A DNA stretch of 5,432 nt from Hyphomonas sp. (GTDB lineage Bacteria > Pseudomonadota > Alphaproteobacteria > Caulobacterales > Hyphomonadaceae): contig JARFRJ010000499.1 in NCBI GenBank assembly GCA_029287305.1, forward strand, positions 1 to 5,432, written 5' to 3'. A model generated the notes under the pieces. The model saw nothing but the letters and a program-made list of their open reading frames with translations. It had not been told where the DNA came from and searched no databases. A program made the position numbers and the translations under genes. Below, piece by piece: positions 4,636 through 5,432 of this stretch. Position 1 is the stretch's first letter, and every line of letters begins with the position of its first letter.

Positions 4636-5432
4636 ATGCCAAATTTTGATCAAATTGCACCCAAAGCGCCCGAATTAGACCCGGATTTAGCAGCTTTCAG
4701 CCTCATTCAGGCGCGCAATCCGACAAGACCCATCCTATTTGCCTCTCCCCATAGCGGCCAGCATTACCCTTTAGCGATGCGACAGAAACTGCGCGTACCT
4801 GTGCAGGCTTTGCGAGGGACCGAAGACAGCTTTGTTGATATACTCTTTGATCAAGCCCCCAAATGCGGCGCGCTCTTGATAAGCGCAAATTATAGCCGGG
4901 CATATCTCGATTTAAACCGTCCTGCGAGCGCGCTTGATGCCGATCTGTTTATGGATTTACCCCCAGACAGTGTCGCCAAGCCGGACCGATTTGTCAAAGC
5001 CGGGCTTGGCTGCATTCCTTCGCGCGCCCCGTCCGGCGAACTCATCTATAAAACGCTGTTAAGCTGGGAAGAAGGCGAAAAAAGGCTGATACATATTCAT
5101 GCCGCCTATCACACTTATCTCAGCCACACTTTAGACGCGTTTACGGGCCAGTTTGGCAAGGCCGTCCTGATCGATTGTCACTCCATGCCCTCAAGCCCTC
5201 ACCAGGGAGCCAAACTGGCCGATATCGTGCTCGGCGATCGCTATGGCAAAAGCTGCGCGCCCGCTTTAACTGACCGTGCAGAGCAGGCTTTCCGCAGCTG
5301 CGGGTTTAGCGTAGCGCGTAACAAGCCCTATGCGGGCGGCTATAGCACACAGCATTATGGGCAGCCAGATAAGCATAGTCATGCGCTGCAAATTGAAATT
5401 AACCGCGCGCTATATATGCATGAAGGCAAGCG
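4636..5432 (+). CDS. N-formylglutamate amidohydrolase (FGase) family protein, C-terminus outside window
   Basis: The frame gives 265 codons open to the right edge. The family usually has about 270-300 residues, so most of the protein is present. Conserved blocks are SPHSG at 37-41, GTEDSFVD at 61-68, YSRAYLDLNR at 86-95, IDCHSMP at 179-185, ADIVLGDRYG at 195-204, NKPYAGGY at 229-236 and HALQIEINRALYM at 249-261. The histidines and acids in SPHSG, IDCHS and IEINR are probable metal or catalytic residues by family analogy. The best-known member, HutG, hydrolyses N-formyl-L-glutamate in histidine catabolism, but no hut gene is nearby, so that role is unproven. TAA at 4630-4632 is in frame, so translation cannot start further upstream. 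The next in-frame ATG (codon 48) lies beyond SPHSG. No Shine-Dalgarno is visible. It is divergent from cpdR. Confidence 0.88.
   Translation, partial: MPNFDQIAPKAPELDPDLAAFSLIQARNPTRPILFASPHSGQHYPLAMRQKLRVPVQALRGTEDSFVDILFDQAPKCGALLISANYSRAYLDLNRPASALDADLFMDLPPDSVAKPDRFVKAGLGCIPSRAPSGELIYKTLLSWEEGEKRLIHIHAAYHTYLSHTLDAFTGQFGKAVLIDCHSMPSSPHQGAKLADIVLGDRYGKSCAPALTDRAEQAFRSCGFSVARNKPYAGGYSTQHYGQPDKHSHALQIEINRALYMHEGK

Overview
The window looks like a chromosomal core region of an alphaproteobacterium. The main evidence is a clear CpdR-type single-domain response regulator (the ClpXP cell-cycle adaptor typical of that class), supported by a divergent N-formylglutamate amidohydrolase-family gene, an alphaproteobacterial-style threonine ammonia-lyase with one C-terminal ACT domain, and a tRNA-Val(GAC) with encoded CCA. 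Base composition is moderate and fairly even, and I see no transposase, integrase, phage gene or CRISPR array. A family-level assignment cannot be made from the sequence alone.

Layout from left to right. 1-1283 (minus, running off the left edge) is a secreted lipoprotein built from at least three tandem FKBP peptidyl-prolyl isomerase domains repeating every 136 residues exactly. 1284-1392 is its leader. 1393-2616 (minus) is threonine ammonia-lyase. 2617-2876 is a 260-bp divergent intergenic region with an unusually structured 2641-2730 segment. 2877-4010 (plus) is an iron-containing alcohol dehydrogenase. 4021-4095 (minus) is tRNA-Val(GAC), ending 10 bp from the dehydrogenase stop. 4096-4171 holds the likely tRNA promoter(s). 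4172-4531 (minus) is cpdR. 4532-4635 is a short divergent spacer. 4636 to the right edge (plus, missing its C-terminus) is the N-formylglutamate amidohydrolase-family protein. No gene-free stretch exceeds 300 bp.

The genes do not form one pathway. The FKBP lipoprotein should act in the envelope as a folding factor or chaperone. Threonine ammonia-lyase feeds isoleucine synthesis, and the Fe-ADH is a soluble NAD(P)-linked oxidoreductase of unknown substrate. CpdR belongs to the CckA-ChpT phosphorelay that controls ClpXP proteolysis.

The two observations most worth a second look are the FKBP array, whose middle domain has lost much of the canonical active site while the outer two keep it, and the nested, mutually exclusive inverted repeats between ilvA and the Fe-ADH gene. 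I did not find convincing evidence of a wholly new multi-gene system.
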